From: Rhodovibrionaceae bacterium
GTDB taxonomy: Bacteria > Pseudomonadota > Alphaproteobacteria > Kiloniellales > DSM-21159
Direction: 5' to 3'
NCBI GenBank assembly: GCA_028279885.1
Contig: JANQMX010000069.1
Span: forward strand, 1 to 64,000
Length of the DNA: 64,000 bases
A program made the translations under genes and the position numbers. Shown one piece after another: positions 51,329 to 59,489 of this stretch. Below the pieces are notes generated by a model that did no database searches, had not been told where the DNA came from, and saw only the letters and a program-made list of their open reading frames with translations. Position 1 is the first letter of the stretch, and every line of letters starts with the position of its first letter.

Positions 51329-51374
51329 AGTGCCTGCTCTCTGTCCTCTGCTCGGCCTGCGGCGCCTGCGCGCC

Positions 51375-52631
51375 CTAGGGATAGATCTCGACAACGAAGC
51401 GCTCCGTCGGGACGCCCGCCGCGGCCAGGAACTGCTCTAGGGTCACGCCCTTGGCGCTGGCGAAGAGCTGATCGCCCTTGCGGTCATCGCCTTCGGCGTA
51501 GGACTGGAAGATGCGGGCGTTCTCCGCCGTATCGGCGAGCTGATAGCGCGTGGCGAACTCGCGCCACTGGCGCGTGCTGTCCAGGCAGGGCTTCACCGCA
51601 TAGGGATTATGACTGCAGGGCTCCGCCTCCATGGCTTGCTGGGTGTCGCTCAGCCCGGCCGAGGCGATCTCGTCGCTCAGCGCCGAGGGGCGATAGGCAT
51701 AGGCCGGCACCGGCAAGCCCTTGGAACGGGCATAGATCGCATCCGCCTTCTTGAACTCGCCCTGGGCATAGGACTTGAACATGTTGGCGATGCGCCGGTT
51801 GTTGGGCAGGCCGTGCCGCGCGATGAAGGAGTTGAAGCGCTTGAGCACGTCCGGGCAGGGCCGCGCGCCGTAGGGGTCGAGGTCGCAGCCGACCTCAGTG
51901 CCGACAAGGGCGCCGCCCAGGTTCATGTTGCGCACTTCGTCGTGCAGGGCGAAGGCGCTGGTGCTGGCCGGTGCCGGCAGGCCTCGCGCCTGTGCCATCA
52001 GGCGATCGCCGACGGACTTGTCGTGGTGCTTGTAGGCCTGCAGGATGGCTGCCGTATCGGGGCTGACCTGAAGGCCGTGGACCTTGGCGAATTCGTTGAG
52101 CAGCCGCTTGGCATCGACGCAGGGTTTGGTGGCGTAGATGTTGTAGACGCAGCCGCGGCCCTGGTCGCCGAGGAAGCCGCCGCTGCGCGTGCCGTCGCGC
52201 GGCACCGGGCCGTGGCTGGCGATCTCCAGCCGGCCGCCCTGCTCCTTGAGCTCGAAGAGGCCGCGATAGGACTGCGCGTGCCACCACTCCGTGCTGCTGT
52301 CGAAATAGATGATCAGAAAGAGGCTGTCGCCACGAACCTCGTGAAACTTCCAGGTGAGGTTGGCGACCTTTGTTGGCCCCCCCTTATTGGGTGCGAGCCT
52401 GTAGGTGTCGTTGTAGTTGCCCAGGCGCTGGAGAAAGTCCCTTTCGTTGGCATCGAAGTAGGCCTCGAAGGCGGCCTCGTCCTGGGGCAGCTCGAGGGCG
52501 GCCGCCGGCGCAAACAGGCCGAGCAACAGCAGCCCTGCCAAAGCAAGGCCTCGCAGAGCCTGGCGGTGGCGCGCCATCCTTTGGCCTAGAGCCCTTCCGC
52601 TCTCGTCTTCGATGACGAGCATCGCCGCCAA
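51375..52631 (-). CDS. Secreted hypothetical protein with three Cys-paired ~70-aa repeats
   Basis: 418-aa ORF with internal signal sequence (LRGLALAGLLLLGLFAPAAA); repeats start CVYNIYATKPCVD, CDLDPYGARPCPD, CSHNPYAVKPCLD. Confidence 0.8.
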   Translation of the reverse strand: MAAMLVIEDESGRALGQRMARHRQALRGLALAGLLLLGLFAPAAALELPQDEAAFEAYFDANERDFLQRLGNYNDTYRLAPNKGGPTKVANLTWKFHEVRGDSLFLIIYFDSSTEWWHAQSYRGLFELKEQGGRLEIASHGPVPRDGTRSGGFLGDQGRGCVYNIYATKPCVDAKRLLNEFAKVHGLQVSPDTAAILQAYKHHDKSVGDRLMAQARGLPAPASTSAFALHDEVRNMNLGGALVGTEVGCDLDPYGARPCPDVLKRFNSFIARHGLPNNRRIANMFKSYAQGEFKKADAIYARSKGLPVPAYAYRPSALSDEIASAGLSDTQQAMEAEPCSHNPYAVKPCLDSTRQWREFATRYQLADTAENARIFQSYAEGDDRKGDQLFASAKGVTLEQFLAAAGVPTERFVVEIYP

Positions 52632-52912
52632 TCCCCTCTGGTCCCCAAGGTGGCGACCCCCCGATCGCCCACTTGGCGACTATAGCGCAACTGGCCGCCG
52701 CACGGAACCGGGCATTGGGCACGCTGCGGCGATGCGGGTCGTAAAAGTAATCGATGCGGAAAGGCGGCGGTTGGTTACCTGAAATATTATGTAAAATTGC
52801 CGGGTGTGCGCGAAAAATGTCGCATTTTGTTGTTGAACGAAATTGTAACATACACGAGATTTAAAGGGTCACCTCGGAAATTAAGTATGAGGTGAAGTGA
52901 AGGGCTAGAGAG

Positions 52913-53125
52913 ATGCAGCAGTACTGGGTGGTCGGGGGCGAGTACAAAGACACGCGCTTCGATCGAATCCTCGATGGGCATGAGGAGTGGTTCGGCCCCT
53001 TTCGCAGCTACGAAGAAGCGAAGAAAGAGTGGTCGAAGCATGCATGGCAGACGGTGGATGACTGCCATGTCCGCTACCGCATCGAGGCGATCGACAAGGA
53101 CGTGCCGCCTCCCTGTACAGACTAG
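52913..53125 (+). CDS. DUF4170 domain-containing protein
   Basis: 70 aa; MQQYWVVGGEYKDTRFDRILDGHEEWFGPFRSYEEAKKEWSKHAWQTVDDCHVRYRIE. Confidence 0.88.
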   Translation: MQQYWVVGGEYKDTRFDRILDGHEEWFGPFRSYEEAKKEWSKHAWQTVDDCHVRYRIEAIDKDVPPPCTD

Positions 53126-53143
53126 CTTGGCGCGTTAAGGCCG

Positions 53144-53899
53144 ATGCCTTGGCCGCTACCGGCGGATGACGAAGGCCGCCTGGCGCTTGCGAAGGGCTAC
53201 CCCTTTCCTGCGCCGCGCCGGTCCTACCTCTTCGCCCACGGACGCACGCGGCCGATCGAAGAAGCTCACTACGATGGCCGCACGCCGGTCATCGCCCACG
53301 GTTCCAACCGCTCCCCGCAACAGCTTGCCCGCAAGTTCGCCGGCTACGATGACCGCGACGGCGAGATCCCCGTGACTTACGGCTGGCTCGCAGATTACGA
53401 CGTGGTCTATTCGGCCCATGTGACCAACTACGGGGCCATCGCTTCCAACCTGCACCACAGCCCGGGTTGCCACGTGCGTATCGCCGTCACCTGGCTGACC
53501 GAGCGGCAGCTCGACCGCATGCATGCGACCGAGGGGGTCAACTATCCCTTCGGCCGCTTCGACGAGGTCGCCATCGACAAAGAGGCGGGGCCCGGCCCGA
53601 GCATGACCGAGGCCCGGATCTACATCAGCCGACACGGCTGCCTGCAGCACGACGGTGCGCCGATCGGCCTCGCGGCCCTCGAAAACCGCAGCCGGGCTTA
53701 CGGCACGCTTGCGCAGCTCGACGCCCTGGCCCTGGTGCGCGACCGCTATCACGCGGACGAGGACCTGGACCGCCACATCCTGCGCAACATCGCCGAGCTC
53801 GCGCGGCGGCGTGCGCTGATCGCGCGTATGGCGGCGGAAGCGGCTCCCAGTCACGTGCCCCACTTCTCGGTTCTGGACGAGGAGCTCAGCGACCGCTAG
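53144..53899 (+). CDS. Conserved hypothetical protein, possible GGCT-like fold
   Basis: 251 aa; VIAHGSNRSPQQLARKF, RIAVTWLTERQLDRMHATEGVNY. Confidence 0.78.
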   Translation: MPWPLPADDEGRLALAKGYPFPAPRRSYLFAHGRTRPIEEAHYDGRTPVIAHGSNRSPQQLARKFAGYDDRDGEIPVTYGWLADYDVVYSAHVTNYGAIASNLHHSPGCHVRIAVTWLTERQLDRMHATEGVNYPFGRFDEVAIDKEAGPGPSMTEARIYISRHGCLQHDGAPIGLAALENRSRAYGTLAQLDALALVRDRYHADEDLDRHILRNIAELARRRALIARMAAEAAPSHVPHFSVLDEELSDR

Positions 53900-53935
53900 A
53901 TCCGCCGGATAAGCACGTTTTCACAGGGCTTCGAC

Positions 53936-54634
53936 ATGGATGATCTGACGGGACAGCCGCAGGACGGGCTGCAGCCGCTCGACGGGCCGCGCCACGGGCC
54001 GGCGAGCGGCGGGGCCGCCAAGCAGCTGATCGTGCTGCTGCACGGCCTGGGCGCCGACGGCAACGACCTGATCTCGCTGGCGCCGCTGCTCGGCCAGGTG
54101 CTGCCCGATGCCGCCTTCGTCTCGCCCAATGCGCCCTATCCCTGCGACATGGCGCCCTTCGGCCGGCAGTGGTTCAGCCTGCAGGAGCGTTCGCCCGAGG
54201 CGATGTACGCCGGTGCCGAGCGGGCGCGGCCCCTGCTGGCTGCGTTCCTCGAGCAGGAGCTGGCGCGGCACGGTCTCGGCATGTCGGAGCTGGCGCTGCT
54301 CGGCTTCAGCCAGGGCACCATGATGTCGCTGCATACGGCCTTGCGTATGCCCGAACCCGTGGCCGGGATCCTCGGCTACTCGGGGATACTGATCGCGCCG
54401 GAGCGCTTGGCGGCCGAGATCACCGTGCGCCCGCGGGTGCTGCTGGTGCACGGCAGCGCCGACGAGGTGGTGCCGGCGCTCTCCATGCCCGCAGCCGAGC
54501 TGGCGCTCACGGAAGCCTCCGTACCAGTGCAGACGCTGCTGTGCCCCGGCCTCGGCCATTCGATCGACGAAGAGGGCCTACGCGCCGGGGTCGACTTCCT
54601 GCGCGGGGCCTTCTCGAAAGCCCAAGACGTTTAG
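53936..54634 (+). CDS. Alpha/beta hydrolase (phospholipase/carboxylesterase family)
   Basis: 232 aa; LIVLLHGLGADGNDLISLAPLL, LALLGFSQGTMMSLH, VLLVHGSADEVVP. Confidence 0.94.
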   Translation: MDDLTGQPQDGLQPLDGPRHGPASGGAAKQLIVLLHGLGADGNDLISLAPLLGQVLPDAAFVSPNAPYPCDMAPFGRQWFSLQERSPEAMYAGAERARPLLAAFLEQELARHGLGMSELALLGFSQGTMMSLHTALRMPEPVAGILGYSGILIAPERLAAEITVRPRVLLVHGSADEVVPALSMPAAELALTEASVPVQTLLCPGLGHSIDEEGLRAGVDFLRGAFSKAQDV

Positions 54635-54734
54635 CGCGTTCCTGCGCCGCGGCCGCGGTGTCTTGAGCTTGCCACGTTCTCGAAATATCCTTCCGGTAAT
54701 GTTATTGTTGAGTGAAATCTCAAGCCCTTCGAGC

Positions 54735-54817
54735 CCCAACATCTTGTGTTGGGACTCGGCTCGGACTATAGGAAGCGTCAAGATGCGGTGTCAGACCGCA
54801 GCGCTACCGACGTAGCG
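54735..54817 (+). ncRNA. Structured 5' leader with three consecutive stem-loops
   Basis: CCCAACA-TCTTG-TGTTGGG (54735-54753), TGCGGT-GTCAG-ACCGCA (54784-54800), CGCTAC-CGAC-GTAGCG (54802-54817), just upstream of the HNH gene start. Confidence 0.4.
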
Positions 54818-54834
54818 GAGATGGAGGGGAGCAG

Positions 54835-55392
54835 GTGTCCATAGCCCAAGCCTTCCCGGCTCTGGTCCTAAACGCGGACTTTCGACCGCTCAGCTATTTC
54901 CCGCTGTCGCTCTGGTCGTGGCAGGAGGCCATCAAGGCCGTGTTCCTCGACCGCGTGAACGTCCTCTCCGAATACGAGCGTACGGTGCGCTCACCCTCCT
55001 TCGAGATGCAACTTCCCAGCGTCATCGCGCTGAAGCAATACGTGCACCTGGACCGCCGGCCGGCCTTTACCCGCTTCAACGTCTTTCTGCGTGACCGCTT
55101 CCACTGCCAGTATTGTGGCGACCGCTTCCGCACCGAGGACCTGACCTTCGATCACGTGGTGCCGCGCTCCCGCGGCGGCCGCACCACCTGGACGAACATC
55201 GTGACGGCCTGTCAGTCCTGTAATCTCGAGAAAGGCAACCGGCTCCCGGGGGAGACGGGCATGTTCCCGAGGACGCGACCTGTCCAGCCTAGCACGTTCC
55301 AGCTGCAGGAAAATGGGCGGGCTTTCCCGCCTAATTTTTTGCACGAAAGCTGGAACGACTTCCTCTACTGGGACAGCGAGCTGGAGTCTTAA
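54835..55392 (+). CDS. HNH endonuclease
   Basis: 185 aa, GTG start; RFHCQYCGDRFRTEDLTFDHVVPRSRGGRTTWTNIVTACQSCNLEKGNRLPGE. Confidence 0.95.
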   Translation: MSIAQAFPALVLNADFRPLSYFPLSLWSWQEAIKAVFLDRVNVLSEYERTVRSPSFEMQLPSVIALKQYVHLDRRPAFTRFNVFLRDRFHCQYCGDRFRTEDLTFDHVVPRSRGGRTTWTNIVTACQSCNLEKGNRLPGETGMFPRTRPVQPSTFQLQENGRAFPPNFLHESWNDFLYWDSELES

Positions 55393-55476
55393 GGCGCTTC
55401 GACGCCGGCCACTCCAATCATACAAAACGCGAACGTTTGCGGTGCCCGACTCGGGTCGGGCTGCTAGCGTCACGCC

Positions 55477-56670
55477 ATGACAAGCGACGGACTGGCCGAT
55501 CTCTTCGCGCGGGGCGATGCGCTGATTCTCATCGCGGTCGCCTGCGTGCTGCTCGGCGGCTTTTTGCTCGCCCGCCGCTTGAGCCGGCTGTCGGCGACCG
55601 AGCGCGCCTCCGATCAGGCCTTGCAGGAGGCCGCGCGCCTGGCCGAGGAGCGGGCGGCCGAGACCGAGCTCAGGCTCAAGATGATGGCCGAACAGCAGGC
55701 GGCGCAGCAAAGCCAGCTGATCGAGGCTTTGCGCCGGCAGGAGCGGGCCATCGGCCAGTCGCTCGATCAGCGCATCAATGGCTTTGCCCGCCAGGTCAAC
55801 GACCGCCTGCACCAGACCTCGAGCCAGCAGAGCACGACGCTCAACGAGTTGCGCGAGCGCCTGGCGGTGATCGACCGGGCGCAGCGCAACATCACCGAGC
55901 TCTCCAGCCAGGTGAACGGCCTGCAGGACATCCTCTCCAACAAGCAGGCGCGGGGCGCCTTCGGTGAGGTGCAGCTGCGCGACATCGTCACCAGCGTGCT
56001 GCCGCCCTCCGCCTACGTCTTCCATCCCAAGATGGCCGACGGCAAGGTGCCGGACTGTCTGTTGCAACTGCCCAACCCGCCGGGGCCGATCGTCATCGAC
56101 GCCAAGTTCCCGCTGGAGAGCTACAAGGCGCTGGCGGAGGCAACGGACGATGCCGCACGCCTGCAGGCTTCGCGCAGTTTCTCCCAGGATTTGAAGAAGC
56201 ACATCAAGGACATCGCCGAGAAGTACATCCAGCCGGGCGAGACGGCGGACTCGGCCTTGATGTTCCTGCCCAGCGAAGCGGTGTACGCCGAGCTGCACGC
56301 CAACTTCTCGGGCCTCGTCGAGGAATCCTTCCGGCAGCGGGTCTGGATCGTCTCGCCGACGACCCTGATGGCGACCCTCAACACCGTACGTGCGATCTTG
56401 CGCGACCTGCACATACAGGAGCAGGCGGGCGCCATACGTACGGAGGTGGAGCGGCTGTTGGCCGACGTGACGCGCCTGGGCGACCGCGTCCAGCGGCTGG
56501 AAGGCCACTTCGATCAGGCCGGCCGGGATATCCGAGAGATCCGCATTTCGGCGGACAAGATCTCCAAGCGCGGCTTGCGCCTCACCGACCTCGAGCTTGA
56601 GGAGGTCGCCGCTGAGCTGCCCGAGCCCACCGGCCGTCCGCGTCTGGTCGAGAAGACCCCGGCGGAGTAG
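55477..56670 (+). CDS. rmuC: DNA recombination protein RmuC
   Basis: 397 aa; N-terminal TM, coiled coil, ARGAFGEVQLRDIV, VIDAKFPLESYKAL, FLPSEAVYAEL. Confidence 0.95.
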   Translation: MTSDGLADLFARGDALILIAVACVLLGGFLLARRLSRLSATERASDQALQEAARLAEERAAETELRLKMMAEQQAAQQSQLIEALRRQERAIGQSLDQRINGFARQVNDRLHQTSSQQSTTLNELRERLAVIDRAQRNITELSSQVNGLQDILSNKQARGAFGEVQLRDIVTSVLPPSAYVFHPKMADGKVPDCLLQLPNPPGPIVIDAKFPLESYKALAEATDDAARLQASRSFSQDLKKHIKDIAEKYIQPGETADSALMFLPSEAVYAELHANFSGLVEESFRQRVWIVSPTTLMATLNTVRAILRDLHIQEQAGAIRTEVERLLADVTRLGDRVQRLEGHFDQAGRDIREIRISADKISKRGLRLTDLELEEVAAELPEPTGRPRLVEKTPAE

Positions 56671-56724
56671 CGGGCGGCGGCTGTCCTGGCGGTTATCTGC
56701 GCCGGCGTCGCAGCAACACAAGCT

Positions 56725-56829
56725 GTCACCCCGGCCCACGAGCCGGGGTCTATTTGTGAGCTCGCGCAGGCGTCGCCATGGTTCCCGGCTCGCGGTCCTC
56801 GCTGATGCGAGGCCCTTGGCCGGGATGAC
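56725..56829. repeat. MITE-like palindromic intergenic repeat, copy 6
   Basis: GTCACCCCGGCCCACGAGCCGGGGTC...TGGTTCCCGGCTCGCGG...CTTGGCCGGGATGAC. Confidence 0.78.
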
Positions 56830-56982
56830 AACCGGAAATGCACCGCCACGCTTTCGCCCGAACCGAAGGGCTACGCTTTGCCCTGACAAACCTGACAAAA
56901 GCGTGACCGGCAGAGGGGCTCGGCTTCTGTTATGGTTTGCTCGACCTACTCTTTAGGGACCGCACCGCGAAGAGAGACTGCC

Positions 56983-57498
56983 ATGCGCCGCTGCTTCCTT
57001 GCCCTCCTTGCCGGATTGCTGATCGTTTTCGCCGGGTCGGCGAGCCAAGCCTTGACCGTTGAGGAGATGGGCGATGTGGTGCAGCGTCTCGACCCCGAGG
57101 CGAAAGGCGGCGACAATCACTGGCTCTTCAAGATCGAAGGGGTGGATCTGAGCCTGGTCTACGATGAGGATCGGGACCGCATGCGGGTGGTGGCCGTGAT
57201 CGCACCGGTCAACGAGCTGACGCCGCAGCAGATCGTGCGCTGCCTGCAGGCCAACTTCGACTCCGCCCTCGATGCTCGCTACGCCCTGGCCAACGGGGCG
57301 CTGTGGAGCGCCTTCATCCACCCGCTCGGCAGCCTCGACCGGGAGGAGCTGATCTCCGGCATCGGGCAGACGGTGAACCTGGTGACCTCCTTCGGCACCA
57401 CCTACTCCTCCGGCGGGCTGGTCTACGGCGGCGGCGACAGCCAGCAGCTGCAGCGCGAGCTGATCGACAAGCTGCTGGAGCGCGGACAGGCGATTTAG
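56983..57498 (+). CDS. Exported hypothetical protein (possible YbjN-like fold)
   Basis: Signal peptide MRRCFLALLAGLLIVFAGSASQA; start trimmed to ATG 56983; alpha/beta domain. Confidence 0.75.
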   Translation: MRRCFLALLAGLLIVFAGSASQALTVEEMGDVVQRLDPEAKGGDNHWLFKIEGVDLSLVYDEDRDRMRVVAVIAPVNELTPQQIVRCLQANFDSALDARYALANGALWSAFIHPLGSLDREELISGIGQTVNLVTSFGTTYSSGGLVYGGGDSQQLQRELIDKLLERGQAI

Positions 57499-57553
57499 GT
57501 TCCGGTACCGGTTCCTGAAGATCGACCGCCGTAGGCTGCCTCTTACCTCTTCC

Positions 57554-57669
57554 GTCACCCCGGCCCCCGAGCCGGGGTCCATTCTTCAGCCAGCGCCAGA
57601 TATCCGACTTGCGCACCCAGTCGTCCCATGGTTCCCGGCTCGCGGGCTTTCGCCCTTGGCCGGGATGAC
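57554..57669. repeat. MITE-like palindromic intergenic repeat, copy 7
   Basis: GTCACCCCGGCCCCCGAGCCGGGGTCCA...TGGTTCCCGGCTCGCGGGC...TTGGCCGGGATGAC. Confidence 0.78.
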
Positions 57670-57704
57670 AGCCGAGGACAACTGCGGGCGTCGCGCGTGA
57701 GTGC

Positions 57705-58883
57705 CTAAGAACCAGCTTCCTTCAACTGCGCCTTGAGCTGGAGAGCGGCGCGGGCGTAGCCGCCCTCGGCGCCGTCCAGGAAGTGCATGTGGTCGTGGGT
57801 CAGCGGCGAGGGCACGATGCAGGTCATCAGCGCCGCCGGCTGTTCCCACAGGCCGTAGGCCACGACGCCGCGCTGCCGCGCCTCCTCCAGAATGGCTTTC
57901 ACCTCCGAAAGGGCCTCGGGCCCGCAGTCCACGGTCATGCGCAGCATGTCGTCGAACTTGCGGAAGTCCGTGTTGGCCGCCGTGTTGGTGCGGTAGGCCA
58001 GGGGGTCGAAGCCGGCGACGGTCCATTTGGTCTTGTCGAGCAGCCAGGCGATCAGGGTGATCAGCCAGATCTTGCGTTTCTGCTTGGCGAGCGGCGTGTC
58101 CGCGCTGCGGCTGGCGCGGGCCTCCAGCTCCAGGCCCGCCGGCGGCCAAGTGAAGCCGGGGCCGATGGGCGGCACAGGGTGGCCGCCGCGCTCGTAGCGG
58201 CCGATCAGCGCCACCAGTTGGCGGGTCACCGCGACGAAGCCCGAGTCCTCGGCCGAGCCCAGCGGCGCAACGAGCAAGGAGAGGATGCAGCCGCGCGTCT
58301 CCTCGATCGGCGTCCAGCGGCAGGACAGGCCGGTCAGGTCCGGGCGGGCGCCGGGCGGCGCCATGGGCACGGCGTAAGCATCGCGCTTCATCTCCTCCTC
58401 GGCCCAGGCCAGGCCGTGCCCCGCGAACATGGCATAGCAGACGTTGTCGGAGGCGGCGAAGCGCGCCATCAGCACCTCGTGACCCGCGGCACGCACGTCA
58501 TCGACTGGCACCATGGCGGCCCGCAGTCCAAGCCCCAATTCCTCCTCGACCCAGCGGGCGGTGCGGGTGAGCGCCTCGCGGGCGGCCTCGGCGTCTTCTG
58601 GCGGCACCGCCAGGCTGGCGCCATCGCCGCCGAAGACGAATGGGAAGTTGCGGTGGCCGATGGCGTTCATCACGGCTGAGATCGCCGTGGCCCCCGCCAT
58701 GTTGACCCGCTTGTAGTGCCCCGCCTCGATCGCCTGGGTCGAGCCGACCACGTCGGTCAAGCCAAGCCACCAGCCGGCGGGGAGAGGGCGGTAGACCGAG
58801 GCGTCGACCACCTGGGCGAAGTCTGAAAAGGGCTCTGTCCCGAGATAAAAGCCCTCGGCGTCGCTTTGCGAAGTCTCGCCCAT
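57705..58883 (-). CDS. DUF3095 domain-containing protein (class III cyclase-like)
   Basis: 392 aa; LGLTDVVGSTQAIEAGHYKRVNMAGATAISAVMNAI, FVFGGDGASLAVP. Confidence 0.9.
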   Translation of the reverse strand: MGETSQSDAEGFYLGTEPFSDFAQVVDASVYRPLPAGWWLGLTDVVGSTQAIEAGHYKRVNMAGATAISAVMNAIGHRNFPFVFGGDGASLAVPPEDAEAAREALTRTARWVEEELGLGLRAAMVPVDDVRAAGHEVLMARFAASDNVCYAMFAGHGLAWAEEEMKRDAYAVPMAPPGARPDLTGLSCRWTPIEETRGCILSLLVAPLGSAEDSGFVAVTRQLVALIGRYERGGHPVPPIGPGFTWPPAGLELEARASRSADTPLAKQKRKIWLITLIAWLLDKTKWTVAGFDPLAYRTNTAANTDFRKFDDMLRMTVDCGPEALSEVKAILEEARQRGVVAYGLWEQPAALMTCIVPSPLTHDHMHFLDGAEGGYARAALQLKAQLKEAGS

Positions 58884-58990
58884 GGCCCGCTCCCGTCTTC
58901 CCCAACGCTCAGAGGATTATACGGTACCGCGCTGGGATTTGGATGCCTAGACCACTGACCCTTTGCACTTCGTCGGGCGCAGCCCCCGCA

Positions 58991-59419
58991 CTACTGCCGG
59001 TACTTCTCCGGCATCTGCGGGTTGTTGGCGGGGTTGGTGTCGTGCTTGGCGAGGCGCAGGATCCGCTCGCCGTCGACCAGCGGCGCGAGCTCCGCTTCCA
59101 GCGCCTCCGCCTTGTCCTTGTCGTAGACCTCGTCGCCGCCGACGTAGAGCGTGAAGGCCTTGAGGTACTTCGCCTTCTTCGCCGGATCCTCGATCGTCGC
59201 CTTGGTCCAGGCGTAGAGCGGATAGTTCTCGCGCCCTTCCCGTTCCGCCGCGCTGACGTAGTCGGCAAAGGCGTCGTACTGGCACTTCAGCGCAGCCTGG
59301 TGCTTGCCCAGCACCTCAGAGAGGGGTGCCAAAGCCGGGTCCTCGCCGGCGCCGCGCGCCGCGGCGGACAGGGCGTCATCCAGGTAAAGCCGCAGCTGAT
59401 ACTGCCATTCCTCGGCCAT
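58991..59419 (-). CDS. Conserved hypothetical protein
   Basis: 142-aa ORF, just upstream of a strong start context; no recognisable family. Confidence 0.7.
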   Translation of the reverse strand: MAEEWQYQLRLYLDDALSAAARGAGEDPALAPLSEVLGKHQAALKCQYDAFADYVSAAEREGRENYPLYAWTKATIEDPAKKAKYLKAFTLYVGGDEVYDKDKAEALEAELAPLVDGERILRLAKHDTNPANNPQMPEKYRQ

Positions 59420-59489
59420 GCGCGTTCCCCTTGGGCAATCCTGTTTCGTGCGTGCCTGCTACGCGACCTATTCCTAGCGAACCCTAGTT

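Noticed and set aside
54735-55392. IscB/OMEGA (HEARO) system at the HNH gene
   Set aside because: The 185-aa protein has only an HNH core and no RuvC-like or bridge-helix regions; only the leader hairpins remain of interest.
54991-56898. 635-aa minus-strand ORF spanning HNH and rmuC
   Set aside because: Shadow ORF crossing two genes and an intergenic repeat; no recognisable domain.
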